Shown here piece after piece: positions 6,581 through 12,667 of a DNA stretch of 12,667 nt. Position numbers and translations under genes: made by a program. Position 1 is the first letter of the stretch. The number at the start of each line of letters is the position of its first letter. This DNA comes from Sulfurovum sp. (lineage in GTDB: Bacteria; Campylobacterota; Campylobacteria; Campylobacterales; Sulfurovaceae), in contig JAUXGC010000025.1 of assembly GCA_030622375.1 (NCBI GenBank), positions 1 to 12,667 on the forward strand, written 5' to 3'. Under the pieces are notes generated by a model. That model saw nothing but the letters and a program-made list of their open reading frames with translations, was not told the DNA's origin and did no database searches.

Positions 6581-7585
6581 TTAAACCAAACTTTTTTCAA
6601 TATCTGTATTTAGTGCTGTAAGTACTTCATAAGAGATAGTTCCAAAATGTTTGGCTGCTTTTTGAGCATCACTCATTACGCATACTTTCTCTTTATCTGA
6701 TGCTAAAGTTATGAAATCCATAGATACGCGACCCAAAATAGGTAAATTTTCAGCAGTAACATATGGTTTGGTACTATCACCCCTGTGCCAACCATCGCCA
6801 TACCCTAAATCATAAGTAGAGACTAACATCTTTTCTGTAGCAACAAAATCTCCCCCATACCCTACTCTATTACCAGATTGCAAAACTCTTGAAGATACTT
6901 TTTTAGCATAGAGTGCAAGTACAGGCTTCAAAGGTACTGCATCAAAAGCTTTAGATAACTCATTGTACCCATAAGCCCCTATGCCTACGCGTACCAAATC
7001 TTCATCAAAACTTTTGGTGCGTAAAATAGCTGCTGAGTTATGAGAGTGAAACTTTACTTTCTTGAAGCCTGCTTCTTTAACTCTCTGTTTTACTTTTTCA
7101 AACTGCTTTTGTTGCCAAAAGAGTTCTGAACTTAGCACGTCTGCACTTCTGTAGTGAGTCATTACTCCTGTAAGATGTAAATCTTTTTTAATTATTAATG
7201 TAAGTGCTTCATCAAGTTCATGAAAAGCTATACCATTGCGGTGCATACCTGTATCTATTTTAAGTTCTACTTTTGCACCACTTTGTGCCTGTCTAATATC
7301 TTCTAAAACATTGATAACAAAAGAGTATATTTCATCTTTTATGATTGTGTCACCTAGTATAAGTATTGTCTCAAACATATCTCTTATCTTATCTGCTTCT
7401 GCAATCTTTCTTACTACTGCATGCCTAATTCCAAATTCTGAAGAGAGTTGTGCCATAAGTTTTAGTCCATGACCATAAGCATTATCTTTAAGAACGATAG
7501 ATATCTTGTTAACTGAGCCAGTTTTCAGTGCTATTTGGTTAAGATTATAATAGAAATTTTGTTTATTTATAGTGATGTATGCCAT
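6581..7585 (-). CDS. alr: Alanine racemase
   Basis: PLP enzyme converting L-alanine to D-alanine for peptidoglycan. The 334 residues suit the short epsilonproteobacterial forms. [10 protein letters not shown] (31-40) carries the PLP lysine, Lys33. DTGMHRNG (111-118) and RVGIGAYGY (199-207) are family motifs, with Arg199 expected at the pyridine nitrogen. VGYGGDF (241-247) holds the catalytic Tyr243, followed by [11 protein letters not shown] (259-269) and GRVSMDF (285-291). The open frame extends 58 codons further upstream, but that part lies over the divergent aguA gene and has no homologous look. [11 protein letters not shown] is the natural Alr N-terminus. No Shine-Dalgarno precedes this ATG, and a TATAAT ends seven bases before it, so the message may be leaderless. 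The gene faces away from aguA across 28 bases. Confidence 0.93.
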   Translation of the reverse strand: MAYITINKQNFYYNLNQIALKTGSVNKISIVLKDNAYGHGLKLMAQLSSEFGIRHAVVRKIAEADKIRDMFETILILGDTIIKDEIYSFVINVLEDIRQAQSGAKVELKIDTGMHRNGIAFHELDEALTLIIKKDLHLTGVMTHYRSADVLSSELFWQQKQFEKVKQRVKEAGFKKVKFHSHNSAAILRTKSFDEDLVRVGIGAYGYNELSKAFDAVPLKPVLALYAKKVSSRVLQSGNRVGYGGDFVATEKMLVSTYDLGYGDGWHRGDSTKPYVTAENLPILGRVSMDFITLASDKEKVCVMSDAQKAAKHFGTISYEVLTALNTDIEKSLV

Positions 7586-7590
7586 AAAAA

Positions 7591-7619
7591 TATTATACAA
7601 CAAAAGGGATAAGATGCAA
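7591..7619. promoter_or_regulatory. Overlapping divergent promoters of alr and aguA
   Basis: On the minus strand, TTGCAT (7619-7614), a 16-base spacer and TATAAT (7597-7592) form a recognisable promoter whose start would fall at about 7585, the A of the alr ATG. On the plus strand the same bases read TATTAT (7591-7596), a possible -10 for aguA with an 11-base leader holding AAGGGA (7604-7609). The -35 side of the alr promoter lies inside the first aguA codons. The two activities should exclude each other. The aguA part is the less certain of the two. Confidence 0.5.
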
Positions 7620-8642
7620 GAGAATATGCCAGTAGTGATGCCAGCAGAGTGGGAGAAGCAAAGAGCTGTACTTATGTCATTTCCACATAAAGGGACAGAC
7701 TGGCATACTCCAAACAACAAAAGAGGTTTAGAGACTTCACTCACTCCTTTTATACGCATTGCTCAAGCCATTGCTTATGGACAAGCTGTCTATATCATAT
7801 GTAAAGATAAAGATAAAATATCCAATATGTTCTGCTCTACACACAATATGACTTTTATTGAAATTCCTACCAATGATACTTGGATACGAGACTATGGGTA
7901 TATAAGTATCAAAGATGCAAACAACGTAAAACTTTTAGACTTTAGCTTTGATGGTTGGGGTGGTAAATTTGAAGCATCACTTGACAACCTAGTCAACCAA
8001 TCTTTACATAAAAAAGGTTATCTTGGCACCACACACATAGAACATATTGATTATGTACTTGAAGGTGGAGCCATAGAGAGTGATGGAGAGGGAACCATAC
8101 TTACTACCTCAACATGCCTTTGTAACCCAAATAGAAATAGGGGACTTAGTAAAAAAGAGGTAGAGGTACATTTGAAAAATTATTTGGGGACCAATAGAGT
8201 TTTATGGCTGGATTACGGATACCTAATAGGAGATGACACAGATAGTCATATTGACACTTTAGCACGCTTTGTCAATACTAAGACGATAGTATATGTAAAG
8301 TGTTATGACAAAGAAGATGAACATTATGAAGAGCTAGAAAAAATGGAAGAGCAACTCAAAAGTTTTAAAACAAAAGATAATGAATCTTATAGACTTATAG
8401 CACTCCCTATGACAAATGCTATTTACAGCAAAGAAGGCAAAAGACTTCCTGCCACTTATGCCAATTTTCTCATTACCAACAATGCACTCATATATCCAAC
8501 ATATAGTGATAAAAATGATAACAAAACTGGAGAGATATTTAGAAAGCTTTTCCCATCTAAAGAAATTATTCCTGTTAATTGTTTAAAACTTATAGAGCAG
8601 GGTGGGTCAATTCATTGCTCCACTATGCAAATACCATATTAG
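7614..8642 (+). CDS. aguA: Agmatine deiminase
   Basis: Hydrolyses agmatine to N-carbamoylputrescine and ammonia, the first step of the agmatine route to putrescine. The 342 residues fit the peptidyl-arginine-deiminase-like (guanidino-modifying) family. Visible motifs are WIRDYG (90-95), [16 protein letters not shown] (150-165), [14 protein letters not shown] (206-219) with His212 and Asp214, and the C-terminal [10 protein letters not shown] (330-339) with the catalytic Cys335. All are intact. The start at 7614 has AAGGGA four bases upstream; an earlier in-frame ATG at 7572 would overlap alr and lacks a ribosome site. The stop codon TAG is part of the Shine-Dalgarno of aguB, which starts eight bases later, so the two are co-transcribed and probably coupled. 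Confidence 0.93.
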   Translation: MQENMPVVMPAEWEKQRAVLMSFPHKGTDWHTPNNKRGLETSLTPFIRIAQAIAYGQAVYIICKDKDKISNMFCSTHNMTFIEIPTNDTWIRDYGYISIKDANNVKLLDFSFDGWGGKFEASLDNLVNQSLHKKGYLGTTHIEHIDYVLEGGAIESDGEGTILTTSTCLCNPNRNRGLSKKEVEVHLKNYLGTNRVLWLDYGYLIGDDTDSHIDTLARFVNTKTIVYVKCYDKEDEHYEELEKMEEQLKSFKTKDNESYRLIALPMTNAIYSKEGKRLPATYANFLITNNALIYPTYSDKNDNKTGEIFRKLFPSKEIIPVNCLKLIEQGGSIHCSTMQIPY

Positions 8643-8650
8643 GAGAGTTT

Positions 8651-9526
8651 ATGAAAGTAGCCCTTATCCAACAAAAATATTACGAGAGCAAAGAAGCTAC
8701 CGTTGACGTAACCGTACAACAGATAGAGCAAGCTGCGCAAAATAGTGCCAAATTGATTGTTCTACAAGAGCTTCATCAAAATGAATATTTTTGTCAAAGT
8801 GAAAATATAAATTTTTTTGATTACGCTGATAATTTTGAGGCTGATGTAAAGTTTTGGAGCCGTGTTGCCAAAGAAAATAGTGTCGTACTTGTCACTTCAC
8901 TTTTTGAGAAAAGAGCAGCAGGGCTCTACCACAACACTGCTGTAGTTTTTGAAAAAGATGGGAGTGTTGCAGGCAAGTATAGAAAGATGCATATTCCAGA
9001 TGATCCAGGGTTTTATGAAAAGTTTTATTTTACTCCGGGAGATTTAGGTTTTGAACCTATACAGACATCTGTAGGTAAACTTGGTGTACTTATATGTTGG
9101 GATCAATGGTACCCTGAAGCTGCTCGAATAATGGCACTTAAAGGGGCTGATATACTTATATACCCTACAGCCATAGGTTGGTTTGATGAAGATAGTAGCG
9201 AGGAGAAACAGAGACAGCTTGATAGTTGGATAACCATACAACGTTCACATGCTATAGCCAATGGTATCCCTCTAATTAGCTGCAACCGTGTTGGATTTGA
9301 AGTAGATAGCTCTAAAGTAATGAGTGGAATTAGGTTTTGGGGGAACTCCTTTATATGTGGAGCTCAAGGTGAAATATTGAGTCAAGCAGACGATAAAGGC
9401 GAAACTATATTATATGCAGATATAAACTATGCGCAAAGCAAAGAGGTGCGAGATATTTGGTCTTTTTTAAGAGATAGACGCATAGAGAGTTACGAATGCC
9501 TACTAAAACGATATTGTGATGAATGA
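8651..9526 (+). CDS. aguB: N-carbamoylputrescine amidase
   Basis: Nitrilase-superfamily enzyme that splits N-carbamoylputrescine to putrescine, CO2 and ammonia, completing the pathway begun by AguA. The 291 residues are the normal length. The Glu-Lys-Cys triad is present: Glu40 in VLQELHQNEYF, Lys112 in KYRKMHIPDDPGF, and Cys149 in LICWDQWYPEAAR. These three segments are also the ones that separate AguB from other nitrilases. The ATG at 8651 is preceded by AGGAG (8641-8645), which overlaps the aguA stop. A longer frame reaching back to 8579 only shadows the aguA 3' end. No clear terminator follows in the 75 bases before the globin gene, so some read-through is possible. Confidence 0.94.
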   Translation: MKVALIQQKYYESKEATVDVTVQQIEQAAQNSAKLIVLQELHQNEYFCQSENINFFDYADNFEADVKFWSRVAKENSVVLVTSLFEKRAAGLYHNTAVVFEKDGSVAGKYRKMHIPDDPGFYEKFYFTPGDLGFEPIQTSVGKLGVLICWDQWYPEAARIMALKGADILIYPTAIGWFDEDSSEEKQRQLDSWITIQRSHAIANGIPLISCNRVGFEVDSSKVMSGIRFWGNSFICGAQGEILSQADDKGETILYADINYAQSKEVRDIWSFLRDRRIESYECLLKRYCDE

Positions 9527-9563
9527 AAAGGGATGTTGCTATAAAGTCTTAAGTTATTTTAAT

Positions 9564-9569
9564 TATAAT
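9564..9569 (+). promoter_or_regulatory. Candidate -10 of the globin gene
   Basis: A perfect TATAAT in AT-rich DNA, with a start expected near 9576 and a leader of about 26 bases containing AGGAG (9592-9596). No clear -35 is present. This suggests the globin is not simply part of the aguAB operon. Confidence 0.5.
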
Positions 9570-9601
9570 TTTTTAAACAATATGCTTGCCTAGGAGTAAA
9601 G

Positions 9602-10099
9602 ATGTCAATGGAAATAACCCCTGTAAAAAAAGGTGAAGAGGTTCACTTTCATAACCCTGTTATAGATTTCTTTGAAGCTGTAGGTGGAGAAGATGGAATG
9701 CAAAAACTTATGTATAGTTTTTACGATAAGATTTATGAGAGTGATATAGCTCATTTTTTTCCACAGGATGAAGATGAATTCCATAAAATAAAAGTAAAAA
9801 ACACTAAATTTTTTATTCAAATATGTGGAGGACCAAAAGTATATGAAAATGAGGCAAAAGACATGGATTTAAATGAGTTTATGATTCGTCTTCATGATGA
9901 TTTTTCTATTACTGAAAAATCACGCATAGAGTGGCTTGGAACTATACGAGAAGCTCTCAATGAACTTCAAGGTGTTGATATAAAACTTATAGAAGATTTT
10001 TGGAATTATCTTGAGAATTTTTCAAAACTTACGGTAAATAGTTTTTCTGATGGAAGTACATATTATGCAGCTTATACTCAAGTCAAAGAAGACAAATAG
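9602..10099 (+). CDS. Group 2 truncated-haemoglobin-like protein with extensions
   Basis: A 165-residue protein whose central part (about 27-120) follows the group 2 truncated haemoglobin pattern. VGGEDGMQKLMYSFYDKIY has the B10 tyrosine (Tyr41), and ICGGPKVY (74-81) is the GGP-x-x-Y signature. RLHDDFSI (96-103) carries the proximal F8 histidine (His98), and Trp111 fits the G8 tryptophan of this group. Classical members are 120-135 residues. This one has about 25 extra residues at the N-terminus and about 40 at the C-terminus (ending YYAAYTQVKEDK). It is probably a cytosolic haem protein for O2, NO or redox chemistry; the ligand is not readable from sequence. AGGAG lies five bases before the first ATG. 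A second ATG follows two codons later. The stop lies within a hairpin shared with the convergent Nudix gene. Confidence 0.8.
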   Translation: MSMEITPVKKGEEVHFHNPVIDFFEAVGGEDGMQKLMYSFYDKIYESDIAHFFPQDEDEFHKIKVKNTKFFIQICGGPKVYENEAKDMDLNEFMIRLHDDFSITEKSRIEWLGTIREALNELQGVDIKLIEDFWNYLENFSKLTVNSFSDGSTYYAAYTQVKEDK

Positions 10100-10113
10100 T
10101 AAAAATACTATTT
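10094..10113. terminator. Bidirectional hairpin holding both convergent stop codons
   Basis: AAATAGTA (10094-10101) and TACTATTT (10106-10113) form a perfect eight-base stem around AAAA. The globin TAG (10097-10099) is in one arm and the Nudix stop (10108-10110, minus strand) is in the other. A T-rich run follows on the plus strand (10117-10121). The stem is AT-rich, so its strength is uncertain. Confidence 0.55.
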
Positions 10114-10683
10114 AAATTTTTCAAACCACCACATAAATGCAAACATTAGTCCCGGTGTTTTGGAAATATTCTCATCATAAATAAGTGTTTTAGCCTTATC
10201 TATGGGGAGATGTACTACTTCTATGAGTTCTCCATCTACACCACCACCATTTGAAACCTTCATACTCTCGTCAACTTGTGTATAGTAGAGTGTTTGCATG
10301 CTTCCAGCAAATCCCACAGAGGTACGAAAAGAGGTAATTTTTTCTATATTTTCAACTGAGACACTGTATCCACACTCCTCTTCTATCTCTTCTTTTGCTA
10401 TTTGAAGTAAAGATAGTTTCTTGTCAACAAGTCCTGCACAAAGCTCTATAGTCATGCCATTGCCATTGCTGATATATACAGCAGGTCTAAACTGTTTTAC
10501 TAACATAAAACATTTATGCTCTTTGTGGTAGATAAGTATAGCCACACTATCATGTGCCTGTACAATTTCCCAATTTTTTTTTATACCATTTTGCGTGTAG
10601 GTTGCCAATGCAGTTGAAATAAATTTAGAATTAGTGAGTGGATTTAACTTAAAGTTTTCAATTTGATTTTGAACTGTTATCAT
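10108..10683 (-). CDS. Nudix hydrolase, NUDT14-like (UDP-sugar/ADP-sugar diphosphatase type)
   Basis: A 191-residue Nudix protein. Residues 62-70 (VKQFRPAVY), 80-87 (ELCAGLVD), 102-106 (EECGY), 151-160 (GELIEVVHLP) and KTPG near 175-178 correspond closely to what I recall of the UDP-glucose pyrophosphatase NUDT14 and the YffH/AdpP nucleotide-sugar branch. It likely cleaves a nucleoside-diphosphate sugar to a sugar phosphate and NMP; UDP-glucose or ADP-ribose are the main candidates. The Nudix box runs from Gly84 to Tyr106. The metal-binding glutamates (Glu99, Glu102, Glu103) are present. The usual first Glu is Leu90 and the usual Arg is Glu98. The start at 10683 has GAAGG six bases upstream, inside the 3' end of the M23 gene, which it overlaps by 26 bases in another frame. 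Translational coupling is therefore likely. Confidence 0.9.
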   Translation of the reverse strand: MITVQNQIENFKLNPLTNSKFISTALATYTQNGIKKNWEIVQAHDSVAILIYHKEHKCFMLVKQFRPAVYISNGNGMTIELCAGLVDKKLSLLQIAKEEIEEECGYSVSVENIEKITSFRTSVGFAGSMQTLYYTQVDESMKVSNGGGVDGELIEVVHLPIDKAKTLIYDENISKTPGLMFAFMWWFEKFK

Positions 10684-11971
10684 CTAATACCTTCTTTTTG
10701 TGCATATATTTGTCTTGAAGTGTGACGCTCTGCTTATACTCTTTTTCCCAAATATATGAGGGTTTATGTTTTGCTAAATAGTTTAAAAGTTTTTCTTTAT
10801 TTTCTTTGGTATCTTTTATGGAAACTTTTTTGTATTTAGTAATTTTTTTCATACCAGAGACTCTAATAGCCTTTTTACGCAATACTTTCATAGGGTTTAT
10901 CCATCTCCCATTCTTCATCAAGCCAAGATGTAGATGTGGTCCTGTACTTCTTCCAGTATTTCCTACATAGCCAATAACTTGACCTTTTTTAACCTTTTGT
11001 CCTCTCTTGACTCGTATTCTACTTTGATGGGCATAGAGAGAGGTATAACTTCTGTCATGTTTAATTTTAACTACTTTTCCATATCCGTTCATCCAACCAG
11101 CAAAAATAACTTTTCCAGAGTTTATTGCCAACAGAGGTGTGCCTCTTTTAGCTCCAAAGTCTGTACCATGATGAGGACGATAACGTTTTAAAATAGGATG
11201 ATACCTTCTATAGGAAAAACTTGATGTGATTCTTGTATGGCGTAAAGGCATACTAAATATAGAATTTTTTTTATTTACAGATACCATACGAGTATAAGTT
11301 AGTTTTTTTGTACTTATTGCTGAAGGGTCAACTGAACTGCTGGTTTCTTTATATCCATATCCCTCTTCATCCACATAGATAAATTGCTCTTTTTTGCCCA
11401 TTGTGACTCTAATGACTTTAATATCTGGCATAGTATATGGCTTGCCTGCTCGTGTTCTTTGAGTATATATAAAAGCTATTTCATCACCTTTATGAAACTT
11501 TTTTGCATTGATGGTGCCCTTTAGTGCCCTGCTAACTCTCTCTGCTACTTCTGGTTTTTTTATGGCTTTGAGTGTATCTGTATAAGGGTTGTTCTCTATG
11601 GTAACTTTGGCAAAATAGTCATTGCTTTTATACTCTATAGGGATAATATCAAAACCGTATTCGCTATTTATATGTTTCTTAAACAGATGAATCTGCATCT
11701 CTTCACTAATGGGGATAAGTGACTGTATTAAGACTCCCGTATTGTCTCTTAGCTCATAGTATCTATTGTTACTATGAATTTCAGAGAGAAACTTTTGATC
11801 ATCTTTTGAGATAGAAGCCAATAGATTTGCTGAAATATAATTAGACTGCAAATAATCTGAAAATGTTTCACCTTTCCCCCATATTTTGTGGGTTATCTGC
11901 ATTCCAAATATAGAAGTAGACAATAAAATAAAGACAAATATATATCTACACTGAATTTTAATTCTTGTCAT
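10658..11971 (-). CDS. M23 family peptidoglycan endopeptidase, Csd3/Pgp3-like
   Basis: A 437-residue exported protein. A hydrophobic signal segment (about 9-23) is followed by an N-terminal region with IWGKGETFSDYL (30-41), as in proteins whose regulatory domains precede LytM. A middle domain follows, then the LytM/M23 catalytic domain (about 245-365). Zinc-site residues are His267 and Asp271 in RPHHGTDF and His348 in HLHLG. His315 (YAHQS) and His346 complete the active site. SFSYRRYHPILKRYRPHHG is the pattern seen in Helicobacter Csd3 and Campylobacter Pgp3, periplasmic D,D-endopeptidases/carboxypeptidases that set cell shape. A basic tail of about 70 residues follows. The ATG is preceded directly by an in-frame stop and has no well-spaced Shine-Dalgarno of its own; a three-codon minicistron overlaps it. 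The gene is divergent from the PgbA-like gene and overlaps the Nudix gene at its 3' end. Confidence 0.9.
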   Translation of the reverse strand: MTRIKIQCRYIFVFILLSTSIFGMQITHKIWGKGETFSDYLQSNYISANLLASISKDDQKFLSEIHSNNRYYELRDNTGVLIQSLIPISEEMQIHLFKKHINSEYGFDIIPIEYKSNDYFAKVTIENNPYTDTLKAIKKPEVAERVSRALKGTINAKKFHKGDEIAFIYTQRTRAGKPYTMPDIKVIRVTMGKKEQFIYVDEEGYGYKETSSSVDPSAISTKKLTYTRMVSVNKKNSIFSMPLRHTRITSSFSYRRYHPILKRYRPHHGTDFGAKRGTPLLAINSGKVIFAGWMNGYGKVVKIKHDRSYTSLYAHQSRIRVKRGQKVKKGQVIGYVGNTGRSTGPHLHLGLMKNGRWINPMKVLRKKAIRVSGMKKITKYKKVSIKDTKENKEKLLNYLAKHKPSYIWEKEYKQSVTLQDKYMHKKKVLDDNSSKSN

Positions 11972-11988
11972 TTAAACATATCGTCCCT
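11968..11988 (-). other. Three-codon leader minicistron overlapping the M23 start
   Basis: On the minus strand, AGGG (11988-11985) is followed after five bases by ATG TTT AAA TGA (11979-11968). The TGA overlaps the M23 start codon as ATGA (11971-11968). The Shine-Dalgarno is ideally spaced for the minicistron but about 13 bases from the M23 ATG. Reinitiation or ribosome shift could couple the two. Seen in sequence; translation of the minicistron is inferred. Confidence 0.4.
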
Positions 11989-12005
11989 AATAAAATTTAG
12001 ACATT

Positions 12006-12011
12006 ATTATA
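12006..12011 (-). promoter_or_regulatory. Candidate -10 of the M23 gene
   Basis: The minus strand reads TATAAT, with a start expected near 11999 and a leader of about 28 bases. There is no clear -35. The sequence is again part of a symmetric TATTATA (12005-12011). Confidence 0.5.
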
Positions 12012-12026
12012 ACTTAAATTTTGTTA

Positions 12027-12038
12027 AGGATGCATCCT
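12027..12038. repeat. Perfect 12-base palindrome in the divergent spacer
   Basis: AGGATGCATCCT is a perfect dyad with no spacer. It lies 16 bases upstream of the M23 -10 and 40 bases upstream of the PgbA-like -10. It is GC-richer than its surroundings and could be an operator for both genes, but no family of regulator is recognised. Confidence 0.4.
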
Positions 12039-12077
12039 ACAAATAGATATATAAATATACTTTTAACCTTTTACTTG

Positions 12078-12083
12078 TATAAT
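12078..12083 (+). promoter_or_regulatory. Candidate -10 of the PgbA-like gene
   Basis: TATAAT preceded by TTG, with a start expected near 12090 and a leader of about 21 bases holding AAGGA (12101-12105). A second TATAAT at 12092-12097 is too close to the ribosome site to be the main one. Confidence 0.5.
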
Positions 12084-12110
12084 CACCTCTATATAATACA
12101 AAGGACCACT

Positions 12111-12667
12111 ATGCACAAAATAGTATTTATGACTCTAATCACTCTACCTCTTTTTGCAGGATTTTTCCCTACTAGCACACAAACTTCTATTTCATCTATA
12201 AAAAAGAATACAATTTCTCTTGCATCTCCTCTTCCTGTAAATGGTATGAGTGGTGTGGTTGTTCATAATTATGGAAATAGCTTAGAGGCAATTACAAATC
12301 GTATTATACAAACTTCGTCTAATGGAGATAGTAAAACAGTTGATGTAGAGATTATTCATCATAATAAGTTGCCTACTATTAAAACGCCCATTACCAAGGG
12401 AGATAAAGTAATTGGTGGATACCTTTATAACAATATTTTACTTTTAGCCCCAGATGCCAACACTTATGCAAAAATTACCTCTTTAGACAACAAAAAATGG
12501 GTTCACCCAGACCTTTTTGCACTTTTTCTTGCTAAAGAGGGTGATATATCTCCAACCAAAAATAACCTTGCATCTTTTGCCAAAGAGTACCAAGTTGGAC
12601 TCATCTATATTGTGCGTCGTAATTCCGCCATACTTTTAGATCCTATTTCTGGGCAGGTTGTTGGGAA
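12111..12667 (+). CDS. Secreted protein with PgbA-type N-terminal domain (3' end outside window)
   Basis: The first 185 residues are present and open to the window edge. Residues 1-16 (MHKIVFMTLITLPLFA) look like a signal peptide. What follows fits the N-terminal domain of the Helicobacter plasminogen-binding proteins PgbA/PgbB as I recall it: MSGVVVHNYG (46-55), a domain ending GDKVIGGYLYNNILLLAP (97-114), ANTYAKITS (116-124), WVHPDLFALFLAK (130-142) and FAKEYQVGLIYIV (156-168). In Helicobacter the plasminogen-binding lysines lie near the C-terminus, which is not visible here. In a free-living organism the domain probably has another, older cell-envelope role. AAGGA lies five bases before the ATG. 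It is divergent from the Csd3-like gene. I recall pgbA and csd3 being near neighbours in H. pylori too. The family is fairly sure; plasminogen binding is not implied. Confidence 0.8.
   Translation, partial: MHKIVFMTLITLPLFAGFFPTSTQTSISSIKKNTISLASPLPVNGMSGVVVHNYGNSLEAITNRIIQTSSNGDSKTVDVEIIHHNKLPTIKTPITKGDKVIGGYLYNNILLLAPDANTYAKITSLDNKKWVHPDLFALFLAKEGDISPTKNNLASFAKEYQVGLIYIVRRNSAILLDPISGQVVG

Noticed and set aside
7572..7613. Upstream in-frame ATG codons of aguA
   Set aside because: They would overlap the start of alr and lack a Shine-Dalgarno; AAGGGA sits in front of 7614 instead.
7586..7759. 58-codon N-terminal extension of alr
   Set aside because: It lies antisense to the aguA coding region, has no ribosome site and no alanine racemase character. 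The family N-terminus begins at MAYITINK.
8579..8650. Upstream extension of aguB
   Set aside because: It is an out-of-frame reading of the aguA 3' end; AGGAG and the conserved MKVALIQ start fix the gene at 8651.
9044..9285. Minus-strand open frames opposite aguB
   Set aside because: They overlap the catalytic Cys region of aguB on the opposite strand and have no promoter or ribosome site.
1..12667. A defence island, toxin-antitoxin module or mobile element
   Set aside because: All recognisable genes are housekeeping or envelope genes with normal spacing. No nuclease, helicase-defence, toxin, integrase or transposase signature was found. The two small genes at 4530-4989 do not resemble a toxin-antitoxin pair: neither has a toxin-like fold pattern and they do not overlap.

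Overview
The window is an ordinary-looking chromosomal stretch from a Campylobacterota (epsilonproteobacterial) genome, most likely a free-living Sulfurovum/Sulfurimonas-type organism. This is inferred from the low GC content, promoters dominated by an AT-rich or extended -10, and a cell-shape endopeptidase of the Helicobacter Csd3 type next to a gene with the Helicobacter PgbA N-terminal domain. No rRNA, tRNA, CRISPR array, transposase, integrase or phage gene is visible.

Left part (1-4448, minus strand): the start of a gamma-carbonic-anhydrase-like hexapeptide protein follows polyphosphate kinase ppk1 by one base. Upstream is the excinuclease subunit uvrB, which starts at TTG. A pair of inverted, GTAG-headed hairpins (a REP doublet, BIME-like) fills the ppk1-uvrB spacer.

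Middle part (4449-6580, plus strand): a symmetric -10 region separates uvrB from two 73-residue genes. The first encodes a coiled coil and the second has a ZapA-like N-terminus, so they may be a ZapB/ZapA-like pair. Then come two stand-alone cell-envelope genes, each with its own promoter and a 3' hairpin: an orphan type IV pilin/pseudopilin-like protein and an unrecognised lipoprotein.

Right-middle part (6581-10099): alanine racemase alr (minus) diverges from the agmatine-to-putrescine pair aguA-aguB (plus) over only 28 bases. The alr transcript may be leaderless. A group-2 truncated-haemoglobin-like gene with extra N- and C-terminal segments follows under its own promoter.

Right end (10108-12667): a Nudix hydrolase strikingly like the NUDT14 class of UDP-sugar diphosphatases overlaps the 3' end of a Csd3/Pgp3-like M23 endopeptidase gene. 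Divergent from these, and cut by the window edge, is a secreted PgbA-N-domain protein.

No defence system or mobile island was found. The points most worth a second look are the REP doublet, the small-gene pair, the divergent TATTATA promoters with a possibly leaderless alr, the three-codon minicistron in front of the endopeptidase gene, the NUDT14-like Nudix protein and the extended globin.
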